Assembly: GCF_036711975.1 (NCBI RefSeq)
Contig: NC_091972.1
Location: 13,149,001-13,213,000, forward strand
Reading direction: 5' to 3'
Length of the DNA stretch: 64,000 nucleotides
Source of the DNA: Onthophagus taurus
Lineage: Eukaryota; Arthropoda; Insecta; Coleoptera; Scarabaeidae
A model generated the notes under the pieces. The model was not told the DNA's origin and did no database searches. It worked only from the letters and a program-made list of their open reading frames with translations. Both the position numbers and the translations under genes were made by a program. Each line of letters begins with the position of its first letter. Positions within the stretch are counted from its first letter, which is position 1. Positions 11,380-23,700 of the stretch are shown piece after piece.

Positions 11380-11740
11380 GGACCACAACACCACCCCTCC
11401 TTCGAGTCCGTGGGAGAAGAAGTTTTGACAGTCGATTCCGCCCGGCAACTGCTGTTTTCTCCACTACAATCAACGACGACGCCCACCGATAGGAGCTCCG
11501 CCCCGGTGGTTTTCGGGGCCCCATTGGATCCCCACCAGACACACCTTCTGCGAGCTCGTTCTCTCTCATCTGAAACGGAAGGTCTTTCTGCCGGCGGCGG
11601 CGGCATATTCACAATTCAGTATCAAATCAGTACTCATTAAATAAACAGTGGCACGGTGGTGCTTTACCGTTCCGGCGAAAGATTATATTCTGGAGGCCTT
11701 CACAGCAAGAACTGCGGCCGCTGCGTCTGCGGCTTCCATC
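11380..11740 (+). promoter_or_regulatory. otp: otp promoter and 5' untranslated region
   Basis: GC-rich DNA leads into the otp start codon. Two TCAGT motifs, the arthropod initiator core, lie at 11616-11620 and 11627-11631. From there to 11740 no ATG occurs, so a transcript starting here would use 11741 first. No clear TATA box is seen at -30. The GC-rich region continues into intron 1 to about 12060. The start site is inferred. Confidence 0.5.
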
Positions 11741-11765
11741 ATGCTCAACAATCTCAATTCGGTCG
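11741..11765 (+). CDS. otp: otp coding exon 1 (25 nt coding)
   Basis: Encodes MLNNLNSV plus the first base of a glycine codon, then the donor GTAAGT at 11766. Far too short to be seen by ORF length. It is supported because its phase joins exon 2 to give VGIKEMCG without a gap, and because it lies in promoter-like DNA with no upstream ATG. Confidence 0.88.
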
Positions 11766-14700
11766 GTAAGTGTCGTCCGGGTGGGAGGGCAAAACCTACC
11801 GCTAATTAATGCTAAAGTCTTTAGCGGATGACGACGGCGACTTGAACCGGGTTAAACTGGGGGATAATTTGGTGAGCCTCGCCCTCATTACAGTTGGCTT
11901 GACTCGGGGGGCATTTGCTTGAGGCGGGGGGGTGGAGGTGGAAGCTTCTGTTGATGAGCCCCCCCGAAGACCTTCGGTCAGTACGTCTCGAGCTTCCGCC
12001 GACGGCCGCTTCGTCTTCTCGTCACGGTGTTCATATCGCGAAGGTTTGCTTCCTTTTCGATATTCGGTGTCTTCAAGTTATCATTTTGTATACGTTGTGA
12101 ATTTGTGCTGTGCTTGAGGTATTGATAATACTTTGGTCAAATCGACAATGAGGAGATTTCAGTGGAGACCGGCATCACAATGATGGTCGGTACGTTATTA
12201 ATGTACCATTAATTTCTTTAAGATAGAGCTGTTCAAGAAAGTGATACTTATTTTTTGTTTTCTTCTCATTGAGTTTCTTCTCTTAATCAACTTTTATCTA
12301 CATACTATGAGGTGCATGTTATCATGAATTTAATAATGTTTAGTCTCTTCACCTTTCTTTTGCTAATACACACAAATTATACCAATTTTAAGAAAATATC
12401 CTAATTCTTTGGCATAAAACTTTCATAACATTTTGAAACATTTTATAAAAGTATTATCTTTTTATTAAATATCTAAAAAGTGTATTGCATCCCAGAATTT
12501 ATTTTGATAATACTGTGTTATACTATACTATCTTCAGTTTGTTCAAAAAATATCATATTAATATCTAGAAGCTTAGAGCAGAACAAAATGTTGGAACTTG
12601 AATACTGGAATGGCAAAACTACTCAAGAATAAAGAATTCTATTCTATCATTCTCACCGAAAATGTGGTATCACTAGCAAGCCAAGTACTTCTTATTATTG
12701 ATATTCTAAGTAAAAATTTCCTCGAAATATACATTCTGCCACTGATCTATAAATGATTATTGCAATTACCTTTCATTTCATAAAAGAAAATTTAACTTTT
12801 AACTGGGAGTCAAATTAACAACCCGGATAGGATAACATCAACAACTATTCTGATCTCACCCTCATATTGGTATTATTATTGAAGACGAAAATAAATCGGT
12901 AATTCCAGCTTCCCCACATATTTATTGTAGGTCTTATATAACATTCAAGCCTACATGTCCTCTGTAGAAAATAATTAATTTAATACTATATAGTTAGTTT
13001 AATTTGTTGTGATTTATTAATAATAAAATTAGGTTAGTTAATAGCAAGATAAAGTTTTTACTTTGCCCTCTACCGTATACTTTCGACAATTTCGAAAAAC
13101 AGGTCAAAATAAAATAAAATCCTGTGTAGTTAATGTAGAACATTAGGGAACTATAACGGTTGCTGTTAGTGATAATCCTCCAACTGCAACAATTTTTAAA
13201 ATATAGTTTTATATGACAAGCTTTGTCCCGCGAATTTCTACATTGCTACCATTAATATAATGTTCAACCTCTACAGATTGGATGTGCTCACTATTTTATA
13301 ATCGATTATTGCAGCAATATACCCAAAATAATGACTTTATATCACATGCTTTACGCGAGAGGTTATCAATAATTACTATAATAATCATATTTGAGCGTTA
13401 CAAAATCGAAACAAAGCAAACATAAACCAAGGTCTGAGGTACAAAAACGTTAAACGCAAATACTCATTAGATTTTTTTAACAATTTTTTTGCTTTTTTTA
13501 AAAATACACCTGAATATGTATTTATAAGTTGTTGAATGACTAAACCAAATGAATTGCCACAGAAATACTCTGATCATGCGCATTCTGTATTATAAACGTA
13601 CTAAAATACTCAAATAAGAAATTAAGAAAAAATTAGAAATTAAACAATGGCAATGGGTCTAGCACCAGGTCTAGCAGTGCATTTATTAGAATAACGTTTA
13701 ACGTAACATTCTTCAGGAACCAATGTTTAATGTACAAAAGATGATGGTGTTCCACTTCATCATAGACAAGAAGTTATTAAATGATTGATTTGAGGCGACG
13801 AATTGTCTTTCTACCAATATACTAAGACTTCAATTGTATTCCTGCTTTTTGGGGACATATGGCGCAAATTGTTTATGGTATTGAAACTAAAATGCTCAAA
13901 TTAGGAACCAACATTACATCGACGCTGCCTAGCCAAAATGGTATAAACGCCAAAATGACCTTTTTACTTAGCTACAACAACATAGCAAAATGTCATTTAT
14001 GTCGTTTTCACTAGGTGGCGTGGACATTAGAAATTATAGTCGTCATTTCCTATGGCTCTGTATTGACATTATTCTTATGGCGATAAATTTGTATTGCTTC
14101 TCTGGTTATCTTCTGGTTGTAATAGGTGTTACTGGTAGGTATTCTGGTCTTGTCCAATTCTATTTTTTAATCTTCCACATTTTCTGCTGACTGTTGATTG
14201 ATCAACATTTTTTAATCTAAAATCACTTTAACGTGCTTTTATTTGACAATCTATAGACTATCTTCCAATACATAGACCATAGCGCGTTTTTGTTTGTTTT
14301 AGTTTGCTGGCTATTGTTTGGCGTTTTGTCATGCCTAAAACAAAGCAGATAGGCGAAGTGTATAGATTGACGCGGTTGTCTTTGCCTTCCTCCGTCATGA
14401 ACTTTATCATTGAATTCTAGTTATTTATTATGCAAGAAATCCCGAAGTCGTTGTTTGAAATATTTCCAGATTATCTAAATTTGATAGCCATTCCCTTGTT
14501 CCTTAGCAAGGACCGTCGCATCCGATTTCTGGAACTGTCTTTGTGATATTCCGATGGTCATTCTGTCCATTTTGTCCTAACTTTATCTGCAGATGAAATT
14601 AGAAATTTTGTGGTGTGGTCTCAGTTATCAGTTGTAGTTACTTACAAATCTTGTACATTTTTGCACGTAATATGTTCTGTTTTGTCCTGATCCTGTTGTT

Positions 14701-17700
14701 CGGGTTGCAAAAATGTTTATATGATGCCTTACGTATTTGAAGAAAAGTTAGTTTTTAATTTATTTTCGTTTATATTCGTATAGACAACTAGTAGTAACAT
14801 AATTTAGAGGAAGCAAACTCAAATAAAAATGTAAACTTCTGTAAATTACAAAAGACCTCTTTGTCATTTGTGTTCGTCAGTTGTTTGACTACTGCTGATG
14901 TTATAATCTTGAAAGGCAGTACCAAATTCGCAATGCATGGTGCGGCTTGTACATGTGCTACAACGAACCTTTGGTCATAGAACCTTGATTAACGATTATT
15001 TGCGCTGATAATTAGTGATATCTTTAAACTCCCAATGAGTGACATGTTTGGAATAGCAGTGAAAATGATCATAAATAAAACATGATAAGTTCTACGGGAG
15101 TTTTAGGTATTTTTCATTTCTCATTATAAGTTTTTTAAAACAAAGGAAACATCGATTAACACATCGATATTTTCTCTGTCAAAAAGTTAAAATAAAACAC
15201 AAAATTTTTATTTTAAAAATGCAGAATGAGATAAAATAGAGCAGATTCAATGTCTTTAAAATTGATGAACATTTGAAATTCTCGATTGTTCAATTAGATA
15301 TCTACTACAATTCGGTTACAAATCCGCAAACCTTGTGTTTAACCAACCATTGCACAGTTTCACCTAGGATACATGTTACTCACGGAGATAGGATACTTAA
15401 ATAAAGATGGATTGAAAATGTTCTAAATATTCTAGAGTTGATTTCCCTATGGATACGTTTAAATTAAATATTTTTTAAATATTGTACGATTTCGCTATCA
15501 CTAAATTTTTTGTAGGAATCAAAGAGATGTGTGGCGAGGACCTGAAACGGCACCAAGGGGAACTAAAATTAGTGGACCAACCCCGTTTAAGTGGGTTGTG
15601 CGACGGTGGCATACCTTCAATGAATTCAATAGGGACGAATTCGAATGATGGGGACAAACCATCGAAGCAAAAAAGGCACCGGACCAGGTTTACGCCGGCC
15701 CAACTCAACGAATTGGAACGGTGCTTCTCGAAGACCCACTATCCCGATATCTTTATGAGGGAGGAAATCGCCATGCGAATCGGACTGACCGAGTCTAGAG
15801 TACAGGTAGGAAGATTTTGCAGCAATTTTTAACTTTAAAAATAGGGGGAGTAAAAATGTTGTGCAACGAAAAATGTGTAGGGCTGTCCCGATCGATACCC
15901 ATTTAAATGCGAATTGAAAAATCGTAGCTGGGAGGTTTACATTTTAAATTGAATTATTTTTTTGTATCTAAAAAGTAAACAAAATATAAAACTACGGGTT
16001 ATATTGTTGTATTGAAAAGTTTTGACATTGGTTTTTAATAATTAAAATCATTCTGTTATGTAACTATGTAATAACATTAAATATTTTCATAAGAATTAAT
16101 ATTTTCGTAAGAGGGTATTTACGGTTGGTAAAGGTGAGTTTTCTGGGGGAATAGATTTGAGGAGATTTCCGAGGAAGCTCTACAACGGCTTCGTACCCTA
16201 ATCCGGAAGTCAGGCGGATTGTCAACTCTGCGAAACTTCACCCCTTAATTAAAATTAATTGAAACCATCTACCCTAGCATATTCCAACTTTAATTTTTAA
16301 AATAACAATGTTTAAATAATATCTAAAACATTTCTTCATATAAAATTTCCATCAGACACTCAAAATAAAAAAAAACTAAAAAGCTTCATATCCATAATAC
16401 ATAAAATATCGTACTTTGATCTCGGTGCTATGGATCTAGATATTCTTTGATGGGAGCACGTCGTTGATCCAATGTGCGGCAAATGCCACATCACATCACT
16501 AGGGAGAGTCTGTGATTGATACTTGACATTCGACGCACACCGTGGCAACTACGTGATAAATCCACCGCCCCGTATGTGACGCCCCTCCAAGCAATATTGA
16601 CACACGTATGACGTACGCACGTCTCGCAGGTTCGTTGAGTGAAAAAAAAAGTTACGACGACTAATTTGAATTATGCATGTGTCAACAGTTAGGCCGTTTA
16701 CTGTGCTACGTGAGTTATGTCGTTTATGATTCCGGGACAGGAAAACGCAGAGATGAAAATGGAGTGTCTGTACTAATTCTTAACAAAGCATATCGTGGAT
16801 AAACCAATAATTCATTTACAACGTTTCGTTTTTCCAAACTATAAATGATTACTTATAGGGTATGAAATTTTAAATAAATTTAATTATGGGTAATATTATG
16901 GAATGCTGTGAATCAATTCTTAATTCTTCTTTGATTGCTCTTCGTTATACTAAGACCTTAAATGTCTAGTTAAGATATGCAGAAGAACTTTGCTTAGAAT
17001 TTCACATAAAAAATGAATCCAATTTAGTATTTGATTTATTAGCTTTTTGGCATATTTACCATAAACTTTGGCAAAAATTCAGAATATCAACTCAATTTTG
17101 TTTAAAAGAAACTCCATTTTCAGGTCAGAGGGACTCAGAATATGTAGTGATCATAATTGGAAAAATGAAGATTTTGAAAGCGTTACAACTCACATGATAC
17201 TCAATTTATACATGCCTACAGGAATGCATATTATATTTGTACAAGTTTCTAGAGTTGCAATGGAAACTTCTGTTATTGATTTAGAGACTATTATTGAATC
17301 ATTTGTCTACGCTGTTTTTGCTTATAGTTATTAGCAATAAAAAGAAATGTACACTAATGAAAAAAAGGCAGATATGCACTCTACGTTTTGCCGTTGATAA
17401 TGTTTATTTAGCATAGCATGTGTATGCCAAAGAACTTCCGAGTTACAATGTTTAGTGTAAGTAAAACGAAACCGAACGACTTAGTTTACTGTCGACTCTT
17501 GCGTAGAACTGAAACTCTAATATTAACCAAATGATCGAATATTAACACGAGAAAGGGAAAAAGTTATACAAAAGTATCAAAAATGAGTGCATATGAAATA
17601 TATAGCATTAATAGAACCAGGACGGTGACCATGATAGAAAAAGTAGAAAAAAGAGGCAAAGGATAGCTTATTATGCCGGGTTTATACAGAATTTAGCTGT

Positions 17701-20700
17701 AAATTTAAATTTAAAGATTTAGATTTAAGGATTTTATTTAGCTTTAAGAAAAAAATTGATTTATACAGAATTTAAGATTTACAGAATCGCAACCTCAAGA
17801 AACAAAATATTACTGGTTTTTGTATTGCCATTTTCTACCAATATCTTATCTTTATGTTCAGAAAAATTTTTATCGTAAATATATCGGTAGTTCTCAACAA
17901 TTTTAATTAATTTTCCATCGAATTCACTCATTTTATTGGCACAGAAATAAACAACAGTTGAGGTTAGGTTATAACGCGCTATTAACACCGGCCAATCATT
18001 GGATACAGCTGATTGAGGTCGTCTTGCGCATGTGTGACGCTGTAAATTTAGAAAAGTTGACCAACTTTATGTTTACAGCTAAATCTTACAGCTTTGTATA
18101 AACGATACATGGGGTTTCAATACATTTAACTCTTACAGCTAAATTTTTAAATTTAAATTTACAGCTAAATCGTCTGTATAAACCCGGCTTTACAATTGCA
18201 AAAGAGTTAGGGGGACCAGAGCAACATTGAAGAAAGGAAAAGCAGGCAACCGACCTTACAATACATTACTTAATCTATAACTGCTACTATATTGATGTAG
18301 ATACGCCCTGATAGTGAAGCAAATTACTTGGAAATACATTTATAATCCATCCTACAGTAAATCCAATTTCTTGTATGGTATGATTGTTCACCAGATGACG
18401 TTCTATTTATGACTTTACAAGTTGAAAAGAAAATTTTATCTTAAAGTCAAACTGGGTAACTGAAATTATTTTTACACATTCTATAAAATACAAATATATT
18501 GACGCCACCTCCTTGTGTTTTGTCCGATATAATAAAATGCACATTTTTTATCAAGTGCATCAACTTAATCCTTAGTTGAGCTGTAGTTTATAGCTATGTA
18601 CCTGAGATGCAATTAGAACTTAGTTCACAATTGCTTCGTGTTTAGGAACATATGACATTAACCTTATATATTTTGTGTAACCATATAAACTTGATTCTAT
18701 AAGCCTAAGTAATATTGTTCAGTAGAAATCCTGCGGGATTTAGATACTAAAAATAAGTAGTTTTTCTCCAATAGATACACAAGGTTGATTGTTGTACACT
18801 AATTATCAGCTTCTTATGGGTATTATTTTTTTGTATCTCATTCACAAAGTTTATTATTTATAAGATACAAATATAAATGAAATAGGTGCTGAAAGTTTAA
18901 ACTTTTTACATTCATTCAACGAAAACCTTGAATTATTAGTTGGTGCAGAATATGGTGATTTTCATTCAAAAATGTTTAATTCTATTAATATATATTTTTT
19001 TTCTTGATTTTCACTTCTAAGATTGGTAAGGCCAAGTAACTGATGCCGCTAGGTTATTATATTGCGTCTTAGTATTTTCTTTTTAAATTTTGTTAGTAAT
19101 TACATCCCCCGGATTTTATCGTTGATTGCTCCGATTGCTCCGACACTGCTTCTCACATTAAATAATCAGAGGAGCCTAATACTATCACTATTTACACACT
19201 TCAGTAAGTTCAATTTGTAATTGTTTTCAAATTTCGAAATCCAACTGTGTCTTAGGGTAAATCTACTCTTAAGTTTTATTAGGTAAGCTAAATCTTAGAG
19301 CAGTTTTTGTTTTCTCCTCTTTTGAATAAGCTGTGATGTTTAATCGATGTGTATATGTTATTATTAATATTATTTGTATTCATGTAAAAACTTGACACTT
19401 GTACGCATTTATGGTTATTGTCCTCTTTTCATCAAAGTGGATGCTGGGAAAAGTCAGGATTAGGATGAAATCATGTTCTTACTTCCTTCTAACAAATCAA
19501 ACAGTCTTAATTCCTTGAATTTGAAAACCTATGTTGTTTCTTACTTAATTGCCGTTGACTAATGTTTGTTAAGTGTGTCAATTTGTCATATTAGTTATCA
19601 TATTTGACATCAGCACACTGTCTATTTTATTTCGATGTCTTATTATATATATTGCATATTTTCAGACATATTGTATTGTTACAAAAGTTGAAACTCACGG
19701 TTCCTCTAAAGCTGTCCAATATATATTTTTAAAGAAAGCATGCTGTCTAATTGCAGCTTCACATCCATGAGTAAGTAACATACCCAGTCTTTCGCTGGGA
19801 CTACAACACTTTAGTACAAATCCATTTAATGGCTTCATGATTTAACCAAACTGGATATAAGACATCATCATGAAGAATCGATTCGAAAAGATTGTCGTCA
19901 TTATCAGCTTCAAATGGTGGTTGGCCGGCTATCATTTCGTATATCAGTCCTAAGACGCAGCAGTCAGACATTAAATCTAGCAGCAATTGTTTTACTCTTT
20001 GATATTTTACAAGACTAAACTGAAAATCTACATGATATAGAAATTGTTCACAATGTGATCTGCTGGAAGGCTTTAGTGTTAGTCGAAATAAAAACATGAT
20101 TCCATTCTCACCCTCTCTTATTCCATTATCATCTGTGATTAGGAGATGATAAATGTTCAAGCATCAAGTTTTTGTGAAAACATAAATAATGTTGTCAAGT
20201 TATCTAGTCCATTTGAACAGGTCGCTATTGCTTGACTAAACCACATTTTGTAACCTACTTGAAATATGATAACATTTTTTAGACAATTAGTTTTAATTTC
20301 GACTAGATTTCTGAAAAAGGATGCAATTCTTGATATGATGTTTTCTGTAGTTTCGTATATTACAAAGATCAAAAATTGGGCATGGCTAAACGTGCAAAAC
20401 CTAAGTTCACAAATGACATTCTACAATTATAATAAATAGTCGGTTATGTTGCATACCAAGCAGAAATATATAACTGAATTCTAAATGTCGATATTGATCG
20501 ACGAAAGTACCTGTTAATCTGAAACAGGAAATTTTTGTCCCTGCAGTTAGAAGGTTTCGTTGTTGTATTCTCGACTAGAAAGAATTTAGCTTTTGATAGA
20601 ATGAGTTTGAGTACCTTCTGACCTAATTGATGATAAAGTTGTACTACGGATGTAAATGCACTGTAGATATGTTTTGATACTGTATTTTATATCCATCTTT

Positions 20701-23700
20701 GTTTAAATATTTGTCAGGTAAAAATAATAATCTGAAAAGGGACTTTCAAGATACTTAGTTTATATACGCAAAATTGTTATTTTGTTCATCAAGAAGATAA
20801 TTTTATGGTTAAAAGTTTTCTATGGCCTTTTAAGGCGAACTTCCCCACACAGACAAAAAATTTGTTAGGATGAACAACAAACATGTTTACACTTACACTT
20901 CAGTAGGTACCACAGCAAATAATGTTAAACACCTTAGAACATTTAAAAAAACACATCAAAACATTTTGAAAGTTAGGTTCAGATTATATACATCAAAATA
21001 TATACTGAAATATATTTCTATAATAATATCTGAAATAATATCTTGGTGTTATCTTGGACAAAGGACTAACTTGGAAATCACACATTAGTTGCAAAACCAA
21101 AAAAGCAACGATTGTACTAATCCAGTGCCGAAGGGCTTTGAGAATACTTGGGGACTAAATCCGAAAGTGACAATGTGGATTTACACTTCTGTGATAAGAC
21201 CCATGGTAGCTCACGAAGCCATAGTTTGTTGCTCAGCACTAAAAGATGCATAGAAATTGCTGCATCAAAAAAGCCGATAAACTCCATTTCCCATCGAGCT
21301 TTTTGCGATAGATGGGATGAGACAGCAGTAGCTGTCTTTGCAAAGAAAACTCTGATGTACCCTGACCGGAAGAGATCTACTCAGTTTCTAGGAAAGTCAA
21401 AAGGTGCTCACCTACTTTCTGACCGGACACTGCAGGTTACGTAAGCACATGTTCTACATGAAGCTGGCGAATACACCCCTTTGTAGAGAGTGTGAAATGG
21501 AAGACAAGACGGTAAGTCATATTGTTTATGATGACTCCAAATTTCGGATATAAGGAACATGCCTTTCTGTTCTGTATTAACGTTCATGAAAAGATTGGGC
21601 AGGTTTTCTGACCTAAGTGCTGTGAAGAAACTCACCCTCACGTGAAACTATCTGTATACCGAAATGAGAATACTAGGTATTTCTGAGATACAAATATAGA
21701 AATGAACTGATTTGAAAATTTGAGTATTATTGAAATTGTTTTGATCGTATCCATTAATTATTAATAAAAATGTTGTGAATTAGGTTAGAAATAGTGGACA
21801 GTCAGTCAGTCACTGTCCATTTTTGATTTATAAAATCGAAATCGAGTGAATGAACGGCGGCAAATTGAAACCTTCGTTAATCCTATCAAACTCCTATTAT
21901 CTCCTGAGAGCTTTGCATCGTTATAATAACAGTTTGTCGGCCGGTATGGTACATTCGAACACACATAAAACAGTGGCGTACGACAGGAGCGATGCATACG
22001 TCAGTCAGAGGCCCGTTTTGTACAGATAATATACGGATTCAGGGCGGTTAATATTAATTGGCGTTACCGTTCGTTCGTTCGTTTGTTGAAAGAGGGACGG
22101 ACAGGATTCCATATCGCGTCGACGACAATGACGTCCGAAATGCAAGCGTCAATTACCGGGCAAAAATGAAATCGCGTGTTCCGACAAAGGAAACCCGTCG
22201 ACGGTCATAATGAAAAATGACGACCAACACAGGATTTATTTTAGTGTGCAGGTGAGGATGCTGTGCTCTCTCTGTTCCCCTGACAAATACGGTATTCCAC
22301 GGTAAACAGCTAACCAGCCCGGCCGCGGCGTCGCGACGCCTACACCTCTCGTCTCCTCCACCGCCGCCGGCGCTTGGACTATGTGCGCACAATGGGAAAT
22401 TGATATCGATTGCTTGAGTAAATTTTTCGCACAAAAAATTGTTTTTTATTTACATTCACCAAATCTTTTTATTATTACTCAATATCAAATAGCTTTTCAG
22501 CTTTTATATTTTTATTGTTTGAGTGAAGATTTTATTAGAATTTTTTTGTACAATTTCAAAAGTTCTCTCGTATATTTCAAATAATTTTTTACATAATCTC
22601 ATTCATTTTATTATTTTGTAAAATGTTTCTTTTAAAGTTCGAAAACTCATACTAAGGTGATCAAACTTCTATTTTATTGTCTAGACCTGGTTTCGGGACC
22701 CTGCCCGTCTTTGGTAGACCCTACAAAGTACATTGTTCTTCAATTATAAATGCAACTATTGTTAATCAAAATTAAACAATCAAAATAAAACTTGCGTCAG
22801 AATTAAAAACAACAAGACATACATTTTAAAACCCAGAAATGAACAAATTAACGTAATACTGAGGGAAGTCCTGGGTAACATTAACAACCTGTCATGAACC
22901 CACACATTCCGAAACTCTATGCTCTTCCAAAAATTTATAAGAATAACATACCAATTAGACCGATTATCAGTTCTATTCAATCCAGCACATACAAATTATT
23001 TAAACTGTTGCAAAAGTTCATTAGAAATGATATTAACTTTACGCCTTAACATACAATCACTAACCGCAATCAACTGCCAGACTTAATTAAGAAAATAAAA
23101 CTACCAGATAAATTCAAAATGATTTCTTTTGATGTAAGCAACTTATATACCAATATACCCATAACAGAAACTTTAAAGATCTTGGAAAAACTGATTGAAA
23201 CCGAACTTAAAGACAACAACAAATCTAAATCCATCTATAACTTATTTAAACACTGTTTAGAGCAGAACTTTTGCCTATTCAACGGAAAATTCTACCAATA
23301 TACCGCTGGACTGCCAATGAGCTCCCCACTAAGTGAGATAATGCCCAATTTATTTATGGATGATCTGGAGAGTAAGTTTATAATTAATGAGATCAATCCA
23401 TACAAAAGTGAGATTATTACGTGGATTAGGTACGTAGATGATATATTAGTTTTCGTCAGAAACGAACAACAACTAATGGCCAATCTCCACGAATACATCA
23501 ACAAATTACGCCCAAAGATAAACTTCACAGTCGAAACGGAGATTGACAATAAAATAAATTTTCTTCAACGTTCCAATGACAAAATAAAATATACAATATA
23601 CAGAAAACCTACACAGACCAACGCGGTAATTCCTTTCGGTTCTCACCGTGACCACACCCATAAGTTAGCAGCTTTCCGAACCTATCTACATAGAGCATTT

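Noticed and set aside
11321..11640. Open frames on both strands just upstream of otp
   Set aside because: They arise from GC-rich promoter sequence, overlap one another and show no domain or conserved start.
15482..15515. Use of the ATG at 15482 as the otp start
   Set aside because: It lies in the polypyrimidine/acceptor region before TTTGTAG; the exon 1 join gives a better N-terminus.
17779..17988. A host MADF gene on the minus strand
   Set aside because: It is entirely enclosed by TTA-flanked inverted repeats and truncated, so it belongs to a transposon.
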